Origin: Pseudomonadota bacterium
GTDB lineage: Bacteria > Bdellovibrionota > Bdellovibrionia > Bdellovibrionales > JAEYZS01
NCBI GenBank assembly: GCA_023427925.1
Contig: JAEYZS010000311.1
Location: 1-10,184 of the forward strand
Length of the DNA stretch: 10,184 nucleotides
Direction: 5' to 3'
The notes below the pieces were generated by a model. The model did no database searches and was not told the DNA's origin. It saw nothing but the letters and a program-made list of their open reading frames with translations. A program made the position numbers and the translations under genes. Positions 1 through 5,862 of the stretch are shown here, piece after piece. Position 1 is the first letter of the stretch; every line of letters begins with the position of its first letter.

Positions 1-157
1 CCTTTAAGCGATATTCCAACATAAATTCTGGCTCGTTCTTCCGTCTCCAGATTTCACGAACTATATCTTCACTCAATCCTTTGGGTAGTTCGTCCACTTC
101 AATTTCTGTGACGAACCCATATTTATAATCATTTTTTGCAATATACTTATTATCCAA
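1..157 (-). CDS. sufB: Fe-S cluster assembly scaffold SufB, 5' portion (runs off left edge)
   Basis: Only the first 52 codons are inside the window. The reading starts DNKYIAKNDYKYGFVTEIE after the initiator and continues through LPKGLSED and NEPEFMLEYRLK. These are hallmark N-terminal segments of SufB, the scaffold of the SufBCD complex that assembles Fe-S clusters in the cytoplasm. The start is TTG at 157-155, the only plausible start before the conserved segment. An AAAGGA ribosome binding site lies at 165-170, 7 nt upstream. The TTG sits 2 nt after the stop codon of the regulator gene, so the two are almost certainly co-transcribed and probably translationally coupled. The rest of sufB, and presumably sufC, sufD and sufS, should lie to the left; that part is inference. 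The family call is strong despite the short fragment. Confidence 0.9.
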   Translation of the reverse strand, partial: MDNKYIAKNDYKYGFVTEIEVDELPKGLSEDIVREIWRRKNEPEFMLEYRLK

Positions 158-159
158 TT

Positions 160-618
160 TTAATTCCTTTGAACTACTTCCAGAGCCTGCGAATGAACAA
201 CTGATTTTACTGTACTTGGTTCCAACAAATCCGAAACAAACACTGTTTTGTAAAATTCAACTATCTTGTCATTGAGCAATCCAATGGGAGAAACAATGTT
301 ACATGATTTCGAAAGATCGCACGCATGCGCATCTTGAATGCACTTCACTAGCATCAGCGGACCTTCAATCACTTCAATGAGCTGATAGAGACTCACCTCG
401 TTTAAATTTTTTAATAAATGATAACCGCCTTGAACGCCTTGGATGGATTTCACAATGCCAACTTGATTCAGCGCTTGAAGAACGCGAGAAACTACATCAA
501 AGGAGATGTTGTATTGATTGCTGATTTCTTTTGCAGATGTTAATGACCCTTCACTTTTTTGACTAAGGTGCTTTAAGGAGATCAGGCAATATTCCATTTT
601 TCGACTTAGCTTAACCAT
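160..618 (-). CDS. Rrf2-family Fe-S-sensing transcriptional regulator of the suf locus
   Basis: This 152-residue protein is a winged-helix DNA-binding regulator. The N terminus KLSRKMEYCLISLKHL is the typical Rrf2 opening. The helix-turn-helix spans about residues 26-52, and the wing contains the GVQGGYHL segment at 61-68. Three cysteines, C93, C100 and C106 (C-x6-C-x5-C), follow the IEGPLML segment and are likely ligands of a [2Fe-2S] cluster, as in IscR and the SUF-type Rrf2 regulators. IscR itself has C-x5-C-x5-C plus a His three residues after the last Cys; here that position is Val109. I chose the ATG at 618 over one nine codons upstream (645) because Rrf2 proteins begin at this point and a GGGAG box at 624-628 precedes it by 5 nt. 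It lies directly before sufB, which points to control of Fe-S assembly and probable autoregulation. Whether to name it iscR or sufR is uncertain. Confidence 0.9.
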   Translation of the reverse strand: MVKLSRKMEYCLISLKHLSQKSEGSLTSAKEISNQYNISFDVVSRVLQALNQVGIVKSIQGVQGGYHLLKNLNEVSLYQLIEVIEGPLMLVKCIQDAHACDLSKSCNIVSPIGLLNDKIVEFYKTVFVSDLLEPSTVKSVVHSQALEVVQRN

Positions 619-623
619 TTTTT

Positions 624-628
624 CTCCC
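624..628 (-). promoter_or_regulatory. Ribosome binding site deciding the start of the Rrf2 regulator
   Basis: On the minus strand this reads GGGAG followed by five A residues and then ATG at 618-616. It is the only good Shine-Dalgarno match near either candidate start. It lies inside the nine extra codons of the longer reading, so it argues for the shorter protein. Confidence 0.7.
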
Positions 629-714
629 GCCAATATTAACTTCATGAAAAGATTCAGAAGTTTGGGCTTGAAGCCTTTTTCTCAATTCATTTTCAATTTG
701 TGTGGCGTGCCTCG

Positions 715-743
715 GTTGTACAGAAGATCTATATATAAGTCAA
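715..743 (-). promoter_or_regulatory. Candidate sigma-70-type promoter for the regulator-suf operon
   Basis: On the minus strand, TTGACT (738-743; 5 of 6 to TTGACA) is followed by a 17-bp spacer and TACAAC (715-720; 4 of 6 to TATAAT). Transcription would begin near 708 and leave an untranslated leader of about 90 nt before the ATG at 618. The -35 hexamer lies inside the inverted repeat at 733-757, which is the usual geometry for repression by a regulator bound there. The hexamers and spacing are seen in the sequence; promoter activity is inference. Confidence 0.5.
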
Positions 744-757
744 TTTTAGTCTTATAT
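733..757. promoter_or_regulatory. 25-bp inverted repeat, candidate Rrf2/IscR-type operator
   Basis: Perfect 7-bp arms, ATATAAG at 733-739 and CTTATAT at 751-757, flank an 11-nt centre containing TTTTAGTC (its C begins the right arm). From memory, the E. coli IscR type I site is also 25 bp, begins ATA, ends TAT, and has a YAGTC block at the same offset. By hand about 17 of 25 positions agree with that consensus. The repeat covers the -35 hexamer of the candidate minus-strand promoter, and it is the most obvious dyad in the control region of an Rrf2 gene. Autoregulatory binding is inferred from position and symmetry. Confidence 0.5.
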
Positions 758-778
758 CGGAGTAATTTTATAAGTATC

Positions 779-784
779 TATAAT
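779..784 (+). promoter_or_regulatory. Candidate -10 element for the phosphodiesterase-tol operon
   Basis: A perfect TATAAT hexamer lies in the AT-rich stretch about 110 bp before the phosphodiesterase start at 894. No convincing -35 hexamer is found 16-18 bp upstream, so it would need an activator or other contacts. A second, weaker -10-like TATAAG sits at 769-774. The inverted repeat at 733-757 would fall about 20-45 bp upstream of the TATAAT, so a bound regulator could affect both directions. Low-confidence call based only on one hexamer and position. Confidence 0.3.
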
Positions 785-893
785 TATTACACTTTACTCG
801 AAGCGCAAGATCTGGCTCACATTCTAGTAAATGGTGTCCATGGATGCCTTAACACCTTATTATGATTATCTTTTAACAAATGGGGTTCTCAAG

Positions 894-1787
894 ATGAAAA
901 AGTTAATCAACACGACACTAGGAGTATTGGTATTTTTTGGATTTGCTTGGCTATGTTTAGTCATGTACGGGCAGACGAAAAAATTCGAACCTAAAGAGAA
1001 TTCTTTTTTCACTTCGGAGTTTGAAGTGATTGCTCACAGAGGTGGGGCCATTGAAGCGCCAGAAAACACACTGTTTGCCTTTGAGCAAGCTGTAGGCATT
1101 TCTCCTAAGGTCATCTTGGAGCTCGACGTTCATTACACGAGCGATAAACAAATTGTAATCTTTCATGATAGAACTTTAGATCGAACGACAAATGGTACTG
1201 GGGAAATTAAAAACCACACCTTAGAAGATCTGCGCAAACTAGATGCTGCTTACCATTTTAAAGATCAAAATGGCGAATACTCTCTCAGAGGTAGAGGAAT
1301 TCAGATTCCCACAATTACAGAGCTATTTGATAAGTACCCCGACACGCGAATGATTATAGAGATCAAACCCAATAGTCAGGATCTTACAAAAGAAGTTTAC
1401 GAATTGGTGAAAAAATATAATCGTCTCGACAAAACGATTCTTGGCAGCGAACACTCAAAACTGATGCATTATTTAAGAGCACTAGATAAAGATGCTCTTA
1501 CTACCGCAGGTCAAGACGAAGTTCTAAGAACTCTCATGCTACTCAATCTCAATCTCGCTGCATTTGATTCGATGAAGGCAGATGCTTACTGTATTCCTGA
1601 AAAGCACTCGGGAATTCAAGTGTTGAGCTCAAAACTTCTCGAGCAAATCAACAAGAGGGGGAAAAAAGCGTACATTTGGACCATCAATGAAACTGAAGAA
1701 ATGGAGCGGTTATTAAAAGAAAACGTCCACGGAATCATAACGGATCGTCCCAAAGCTTTGACCTCGCTACTTCTTCCGCTACAATAA
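894..1787 (+). CDS. Membrane-anchored glycerophosphodiester phosphodiesterase (GDPD family)
   Basis: This 297-residue enzyme is expected to hydrolyse glycerophosphodiesters (deacylated phospholipid headgroups) to glycerol-3-phosphate and an alcohol, using a divalent metal. Visible GDPD signatures are AHRGG (47-51, catalytic His48), APENT (55-59), ELDV (76-79), FHD (90-92, second catalytic His91), RTTNGTG (97-103) and EIKP (156-159). Near the C terminus come a WTIN segment and GIITDRP, both typical of the family. Residues 3-25 form one hydrophobic segment without a clear cleavage site, suggesting an uncleaved signal anchor with the catalytic domain in the periplasm. The frame stays open upstream to 831, but the ATG at 894 is preferred: a GGGG box lies 8 nt before it and the anchor then sits at the N terminus. 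It ends 25 nt before tolQ with no terminator seen, so it probably heads the tol operon. Substrate is unknown. Confidence 0.88.
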   Translation: MKKLINTTLGVLVFFGFAWLCLVMYGQTKKFEPKENSFFTSEFEVIAHRGGAIEAPENTLFAFEQAVGISPKVILELDVHYTSDKQIVIFHDRTLDRTTNGTGEIKNHTLEDLRKLDAAYHFKDQNGEYSLRGRGIQIPTITELFDKYPDTRMIIEIKPNSQDLTKEVYELVKKYNRLDKTILGSEHSKLMHYLRALDKDALTTAGQDEVLRTLMLLNLNLAAFDSMKADAYCIPEKHSGIQVLSSKLLEQINKRGKKAYIWTINETEEMERLLKENVHGIITDRPKALTSLLLPLQ

Positions 1788-1812
1788 TCTAACTTTTCAA
1801 AAGGGGATTTTC

Positions 1813-2520
1813 ATGAATACAGCGGTAAATACAGGTGCATGGCATGCGATTACATCGGCAGGCTTTGTTGTTCAACTCACTTTATTGTTACTTGTTGTTA
1901 TGTCAGTTGTGTGTTGGGCAATTATTTTTCAAAAGAAAAAACAATTCAAAGAACTTGAGCAAGCAGACGACGAGTTTTTAGACGTATTCTGGAAAGCTAA
2001 CTCTTTAGATGAAGTTTATGATGATATCGAAAAGTATGGCGCAAGTCCCGTAGCTCAATCTTTTAAAGCAGGCTTTAAGGAACTGCAAAGACTTGCGGAG
2101 TCCGATCTCGCTCAAAAAGTTCCAGGAGGAGAATCAACTCCGAAACTGGCGGGTTTAGATAACATTGCAAGAGCCCTTAGAAAAAGTACTGATCTTGAAA
2201 TTGCTAGCTTTGAACACCGACTAAGCATTCTAGCTACCACTGGAAGTACTGGCCCCTTTATTGGTCTGTTTGGAACAGTTTGGGGTATCATGGGTTCGTT
2301 TCAAAAAATCGGTGCGACCGGAATGGCAAGTCTTGCAGTAGTTGCTCCCGGAATTGCAGAAGCGCTGATTGCAACTGGCGTAGGCTTGGCAGCAGCAATC
2401 CCTGCGGTCGTTGCTTATAACCACTTTCTAACAAAAATAAAAAAGCGTGAACTCGAACTTTCTAATTTTAATTCTGATTTTCTAAATATCGTTAAAAGAA
2501 ACTTTTTTAAAGATCAATAA
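1813..2520 (+). CDS. tolQ: Tol-Pal system inner-membrane motor subunit TolQ
   Basis: TolQ is the MotA/TolQ/ExbB-family subunit that, with TolR, uses the proton motive force to energise TolA and pull the outer membrane inward during division. The 235-residue protein has the expected three transmembrane segments, at about residues 18-39, 138-163 and 172-202, with a cytoplasmic loop between the first two. The family core is clear: GLFGTVWGIM at 151-160 and PGIAEALIATGVGLAAAIP at 179-197. Thr155 and Thr188 are at the positions of conserved channel threonines. Length is close to E. coli TolQ. Its AAGGGG ribosome binding site (1801-1806) is 6 nt before the ATG. ExbB is the alternative family name, but the following tolR, tolA and tolB settle the role as TolQ. 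Confidence 0.96.
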   Translation: MNTAVNTGAWHAITSAGFVVQLTLLLLVVMSVVCWAIIFQKKKQFKELEQADDEFLDVFWKANSLDEVYDDIEKYGASPVAQSFKAGFKELQRLAESDLAQKVPGGESTPKLAGLDNIARALRKSTDLEIASFEHRLSILATTGSTGPFIGLFGTVWGIMGSFQKIGATGMASLAVVAPGIAEALIATGVGLAAAIPAVVAYNHFLTKIKKRELELSNFNSDFLNIVKRNFFKDQ

Positions 2521-2528
2521 GAGGGTTT

Positions 2529-2954
2529 ATGGCATTTGCTCAATCCGATGGTGGTGAAAAAAAATCGAGAGTGGCTCTCAGTGAAATCAACGTTACTCCG
2601 CTTGTCGACGTCATGCTCGTACTTTTGATTATCTTTATGGTGACAGCGCCGATGATGCAGCAAGGATTCGAAGTTGATCTTCCACAGAGTGCTGCTGCTG
2701 GAGTGGGCGTGACAGAAGATCCGCTACTCTTAGTGATTCAAAAAAATCGTAAAATCTATTTAGGCACGGCCCAGATCGCAATGAATGATATCAGCAAAAA
2801 AATTGCTGCGATCATGGAAACGCGTAAAAACAAGCAAGTCAATATACAGGCTGACAAGTCCGTAGACTATGGGGTTGTTGCAGAAACGATGGGTGAATTA
2901 AAGTCTGCCGGTATACATGCCATTGGACTTATCACTCTACCGAAAAGTGAGTAA
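2529..2954 (+). CDS. tolR: Tol-Pal system protein TolR
   Basis: TolR is the ExbD/TolR-family stator partner of TolQ: one inner-membrane helix carrying the proton-accepting aspartate, then a periplasmic domain. The 141-residue product shows INVTPLVDVMLVLLIIFMV at 20-38, with the key Asp27 at the start of the membrane helix, followed by TAPMMQQGFEVDLP, which matches TolR closely. The C-terminal part (about 65-141) is the periplasmic dimerisation region. It starts 8 nt after the tolQ stop; a GAGGG box at 2521-2525 is only 3 nt from the ATG, so coupling to tolQ translation is likely. Length matches E. coli TolR (142 residues). Confidence 0.96.
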   Translation: MAFAQSDGGEKKSRVALSEINVTPLVDVMLVLLIIFMVTAPMMQQGFEVDLPQSAAAGVGVTEDPLLLVIQKNRKIYLGTAQIAMNDISKKIAAIMETRKNKQVNIQADKSVDYGVVAETMGELKSAGIHAIGLITLPKSE

Positions 2955-2956
2955 TA

Positions 2957-3700
2957 ATGCTGGAAAAGTATTTTAATTTGGAGCCCGATCTCAAAAAGAT
3001 GCTCTTTCTTTCCCTCGCATTTCATGCGGGTGTTGTTTTTATTTTCACAATTAAAATGACTTTTTTTACTGATGTTCCTAAGTATGAGCCAGCAATTCGT
3101 GTCGACCTCGTTGGACTACCGGATAAAAGAACTCCAGATAAACCTCTCGCTCCCGCGGCTCCGAAACCCGAGCCGGTAAAAGAAGTCGCAAAGCCTCAAG
3201 AGCAAAAACCAAAGGTAGAAGAAAAAAAGGTCGAATCCAAAACCAGCACAGTTTCTCAGAGCGATGCACTAAATAAATTAAAAGCACAATCTGCAATCGA
3301 AAAATTAAAAAACACAAAAACAGAAAAACCAGTCCAAAACTCTGGAGAATCTAAACCACAAACCGATGTCATCAAGGGCAACGCCATTCAACCAGGTACG
3401 TCGCTTCGCGGTTTATCAAAGATTGAGTTTGACCATTATATTGGCTCTCTCGACGCTCACGTCAAAAATAACTGGGCGTTACCTGAGTGGATGATGTCAC
3501 AAGGACTTAACGCTGAGGTCTATATCAAGATTGATAAGAATGGCCACGTTATTGAAAGAAAAATCACAAAAAAATCTGGCAACGCTGAGTTTGACAACTA
3601 CGCTCTGTCAGCAATCGAAAAATCCAATCCATTTCCTCCGCCACCTGAAAAGTTCACCGATCTTGTTGGCATTCAGGGCATTACGTTTGCATTCCCATAG
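2957..3700 (+). CDS. tolA: TolA, energy-transducing protein with TonB-like C-terminal domain
   Basis: TolA spans the periplasm and transmits TolQR energy to TolB/Pal at the outer membrane. The 247-residue product has one membrane helix (about 15-33) with the S-x3-H pattern (Ser19, His23) that couples TolA/TonB to their motors. A Pro/Lys/Glu-rich linker follows (about 55-140, including PAPKPEPVKEV). A globular TonB/TolA C-terminal domain runs from about 156 to 247 (YIGSLDAHVKNNWALPEW, then VYIKIDKNGHV, then NPFPPPPEKF). It is much shorter than E. coli TolA (about 420 residues): the long alanine-rich helical domain II is missing and the linker looks TonB-like. The ATG is 2 nt after the tolR stop, in a GTGAGTAATAATG context, implying coupled translation. 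Gene order makes TolA rather than TonB the likely function. Confidence 0.9.
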   Translation: MLEKYFNLEPDLKKMLFLSLAFHAGVVFIFTIKMTFFTDVPKYEPAIRVDLVGLPDKRTPDKPLAPAAPKPEPVKEVAKPQEQKPKVEEKKVESKTSTVSQSDALNKLKAQSAIEKLKNTKTEKPVQNSGESKPQTDVIKGNAIQPGTSLRGLSKIEFDHYIGSLDAHVKNNWALPEWMMSQGLNAEVYIKIDKNGHVIERKITKKSGNAEFDNYALSAIEKSNPFPPPPEKFTDLVGIQGITFAFP

Positions 3701-3758
3701 TAAATTGAATAGAATTTTTTAGGTCTTATTCTAACTTAACTTTATCAAGGGGACTTGT

Positions 3759-5144
3759 ATGAAATTGTTCTTTAGAATTTTTGTTGTTTTATTGGTTTTC
3801 GTTTCCCTACCAACAAACTCTCAAGACAACACTATCTACATTAAAGTCGGAGATGCTAAAGTCAAAAAAAGCTTGATGGCTCTCCCTCCATTCCAATTTC
3901 AAGGAACTCCATCGAAGCATCCAAACTTTCGATCTGTCGGCCAAGAGCTCTTTAATGTCTTTTATAACGATCTCGACGTGAGCGCTTTTTTTCAATTCAT
4001 TAATCAAAATGCATTCCTAGAGGACACTCAAAAAGTAGGGTTGAAGCCAGCACCGGGAGAACCGGGAGGATTCAATTTTGAAAATTGGAAAAAAATTGGC
4101 GCAGAATTTCTGGTTCGCGCAGCATATCGAATCGAAGGAAAAAATCTTTTTCTTGAAGCCTATGTTTATCAAGTTACTCTAGCTCGCGTGGTGTTGGCCA
4201 AGACATATAAAGGAACCGTGAGCGATGCTCGTCTGATTGCTCACACTTTTTCTAATGATTTGATAATGGCTCTTACTGGGAGGCCTGGATATTTCACATC
4301 TAAAATTGTAGTTTCATCGGATCGCGCTGGTGGAAAGTCAAAAGAGATTTTTGTAATGGACTGGGATAGCGCAAATCCACAAAGAATTACATTTACTCGC
4401 AATATCTCCATTTCTCCGAATTGGTCCCCAGATGGAAATTCCATTGTTTACACAACGTATACTTATCACAAGAATGCCAAAATGGTGAATACAGATCTAT
4501 TGAGCTATGATTTAAAATCTAAAAAAAGATTTTTATTATCATGGCAAAAAGGGATCAATTCAGGGGGAACATTCTCACCTGATGGTAAGTACGTTTTTTT
4601 AACAAATTCAAATAACGACAATCACGATATTTTTAGAATTAACGCGGCCGACGGAAAAAATCGCTTACAGATTACAAAAAGTCGCTTAGGCCAACTCAAC
4701 GTTGAACCGTCAATCAGCCCCGATGGCAAAAAGATAGCGTACTCATCTGATAGAGACGGAAAACCGATGATCTATGTGATGAATATTGATGGTTCAAACA
4801 ATAAGCGGGTGACTTATGCTGGTAATTACAACTCTTCCCCGCAATGGTCGCCGGACGGCAAGAAGATTGTCTTTTCAGGACAAGATGGCCGTCATTTTGA
4901 TATTTTTATTATGAACGCTGATGGAACCGGCCTCGAAAGACTAACCTCAGCTAAGAAAAAAGATGGTAAACCCGCTACAAACGAATTCCCAACTTTCTCT
5001 CCGGATGGTAGACAGGTTATGTTTGTTAGCAATCGCACCGGAACGAATCAAATTTTTGTAATTAGTGTTGATGGAACCAATGAAAGACGATTAACTTTTG
5101 ACCAATATAATTATTGGTCTCCAAAATGGCTTTGGAAAAATTAA
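3759..5144 (+). CDS. tolB: Tol-Pal system periplasmic protein TolB
   Basis: TolB is a periplasmic beta-propeller that shuttles between Pal and TolA. The 461-residue protein begins with a hydrophobic signal peptide (about 1-21, cleavage probably near TNS-QD). An N-terminal alpha/beta domain follows (about 24-170, including FNVFYNDLDVSAFFQF). A propeller then carries five SPDG motifs at 223-226, 273-276, 320-323, 364-367 and 414-417. Blade repeats of the IFVMDWD, IYVMNIDG, IFIMNADG and IFVISVDG type precede or follow these. Length is slightly above E. coli TolB (430). The AAGGGG box (3747-3752) is 6 nt before the ATG. A 58-nt gap separates it from tolA, the largest within this gene cluster, but no terminator is seen there. 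Confidence 0.95.
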   Translation: MKLFFRIFVVLLVFVSLPTNSQDNTIYIKVGDAKVKKSLMALPPFQFQGTPSKHPNFRSVGQELFNVFYNDLDVSAFFQFINQNAFLEDTQKVGLKPAPGEPGGFNFENWKKIGAEFLVRAAYRIEGKNLFLEAYVYQVTLARVVLAKTYKGTVSDARLIAHTFSNDLIMALTGRPGYFTSKIVVSSDRAGGKSKEIFVMDWDSANPQRITFTRNISISPNWSPDGNSIVYTTYTYHKNAKMVNTDLLSYDLKSKKRFLLSWQKGINSGGTFSPDGKYVFLTNSNNDNHDIFRINAADGKNRLQITKSRLGQLNVEPSISPDGKKIAYSSDRDGKPMIYVMNIDGSNNKRVTYAGNYNSSPQWSPDGKKIVFSGQDGRHFDIFIMNADGTGLERLTSAKKKDGKPATNEFPTFSPDGRQVMFVSNRTGTNQIFVISVDGTNERRLTFDQYNYWSPKWLWKN

Positions 5145-5170
5145 CAGTTACGCATTAAGGGGTGTATAAA

Positions 5171-5860
5171 ATGTTAAAAAAAATTTCAAAAATAGCTTTA
5201 TTGTATGCAAGCGCAGCTGTGCTTATGTCGATGACTGCTTGTATCAATTCCGAGAAGAAAGAGACGGCTCAACCTACAGAACCAGTCTCACAAGAAACCG
5301 CAGAACCAACAAAATCTGAAAAAGCAGACGAAACTACAAAAGGAGATAAGAAAATGTCAGAAGTATTCGCAGTATTCGACACGAGTGCAGGAAAATTCAA
5401 AGCAAAACTCTATGCTGATAAAGCCCCTGAAACAGTGAAAAATTTTACGGATCTGGCGGAAGGCAAAAGCGAAAAGGTAGATTCGAAGTATAAAGGTAAA
5501 AAATTCTTTGATGGAACAAAGTTCCACAGAGTTATCCCGCAATTTATGATTCAAGGTGGAGACCCTCTCGGCAATGGAACTGGAGGACCTGGATATACAT
5601 TTAAGGATGAGTTTGCTCCAGGCTTAAAGCACGACAAAGCAGGCCTTCTTTCTATGGCAAACCGCGGACCAAACACAAATGGAAGCCAATTCTTTGTAAC
5701 AGTTGAAAAAACACCTTGGCTTGATGGACGTCATGCAATCTTTGGCGAAGTTGTCGAGGGTTACGATATCGTCGAAAAAATTTCCAAAGTACCAAGAGAT
5801 ATGAGCGATAAACCAAATACAGATATCGTTGTTAAATCCGTAACTATTGAAAGAAAATAA
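5171..5860 (+). CDS. Cyclophilin-type peptidyl-prolyl cis-trans isomerase, predicted lipoprotein
   Basis: This enzyme catalyses cis-trans isomerisation of X-Pro bonds and should act as an envelope foldase. The 229-residue form has a signal peptide ending in a lipobox-like SMTAC (Cys24 as the lipidated residue; Met at -3 is a weak match). A charged, Glu/Thr/Pro-rich linker follows (25-61), then a full cyclophilin domain (about 62-229). Active-site residues are present: FHRVIPQFMIQGGD at 118-131 contains Arg120, Phe125 and Gln128, equivalent to human CypA Arg55, Phe60 and Gln63. Trp183 and His188 match CypA Trp121 and His126. The ATG at 5171 is chosen over a GTG at 5162 because the AAGGGG box (5157-5162) overlaps that GTG and is 8 nt from the ATG. 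It follows tolB by 26 nt, where pal would normally stand. An internal start at 5354 may give a cytoplasmic form. Confidence 0.93.
   Translation: MLKKISKIALLYASAAVLMSMTACINSEKKETAQPTEPVSQETAEPTKSEKADETTKGDKKMSEVFAVFDTSAGKFKAKLYADKAPETVKNFTDLAEGKSEKVDSKYKGKKFFDGTKFHRVIPQFMIQGGDPLGNGTGGPGYTFKDEFAPGLKHDKAGLLSMANRGPNTNGSQFFVTVEKTPWLDGRHAIFGEVVEGYDIVEKISKVPRDMSDKPNTDIVVKSVTIERK
5341..5356 (+). promoter_or_regulatory. Strong internal ribosome binding site and ATG within the isomerase gene
   Basis: An AGGAG box (5341-5345, preceded by AAAA) stands 8 nt before an in-frame ATG at 5354-5356. This is a better Shine-Dalgarno match than the one before the annotated start. Initiation here would give a 168-residue protein beginning MSEVFAVFDTSAGKF, which is exactly the N-terminal edge of the cyclophilin domain and lacks the signal peptide and linker. 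Cytoplasmic cyclophilins of the PpiB type have about this length and start. The sequence elements are seen directly; use as a start is inference. Confidence 0.5.
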
Positions 5861-5862
5861 TC

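Noticed and set aside
665..680. Terminator-like element: GGCTTGAAGCC followed by five T on the plus strand
   Set aside because: The stem is only about 4 bp with a 3-nt loop, and no plus-strand gene lies upstream that would need it. On the minus strand it lacks a T-run.
644..865. Plus-strand reading frame of 73 codons in the control region upstream of the phosphodiesterase
   Set aside because: It has no ribosome binding site, overlaps the start of the Rrf2 gene and the candidate promoter and operator, and its product resembles no family.
831..893. Longer N terminus for the phosphodiesterase (21 extra codons)
   Set aside because: No ribosome binding site precedes the ATG at 831, while the ATG at 894 has a GGGG box and puts the membrane anchor at the N terminus.
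2230..2424. Minus-strand open frame inside tolQ, and similar frames inside tolA, tolB and the SDR gene
   Set aside because: These lie wholly within strongly conserved genes in other frames, have low-complexity or unlikely products, and lack ribosome binding sites.
3705..3733. Possible promoter before tolB (TTGAAT, 16-nt spacer, TATTCT), overlapping a 6-bp inverted repeat TAGAAT/ATTCTA
   Set aside because: Both hexamers are mediocre and the DNA is AT-rich. The gap is only 58 nt inside an apparent operon, so chance is a sufficient explanation.
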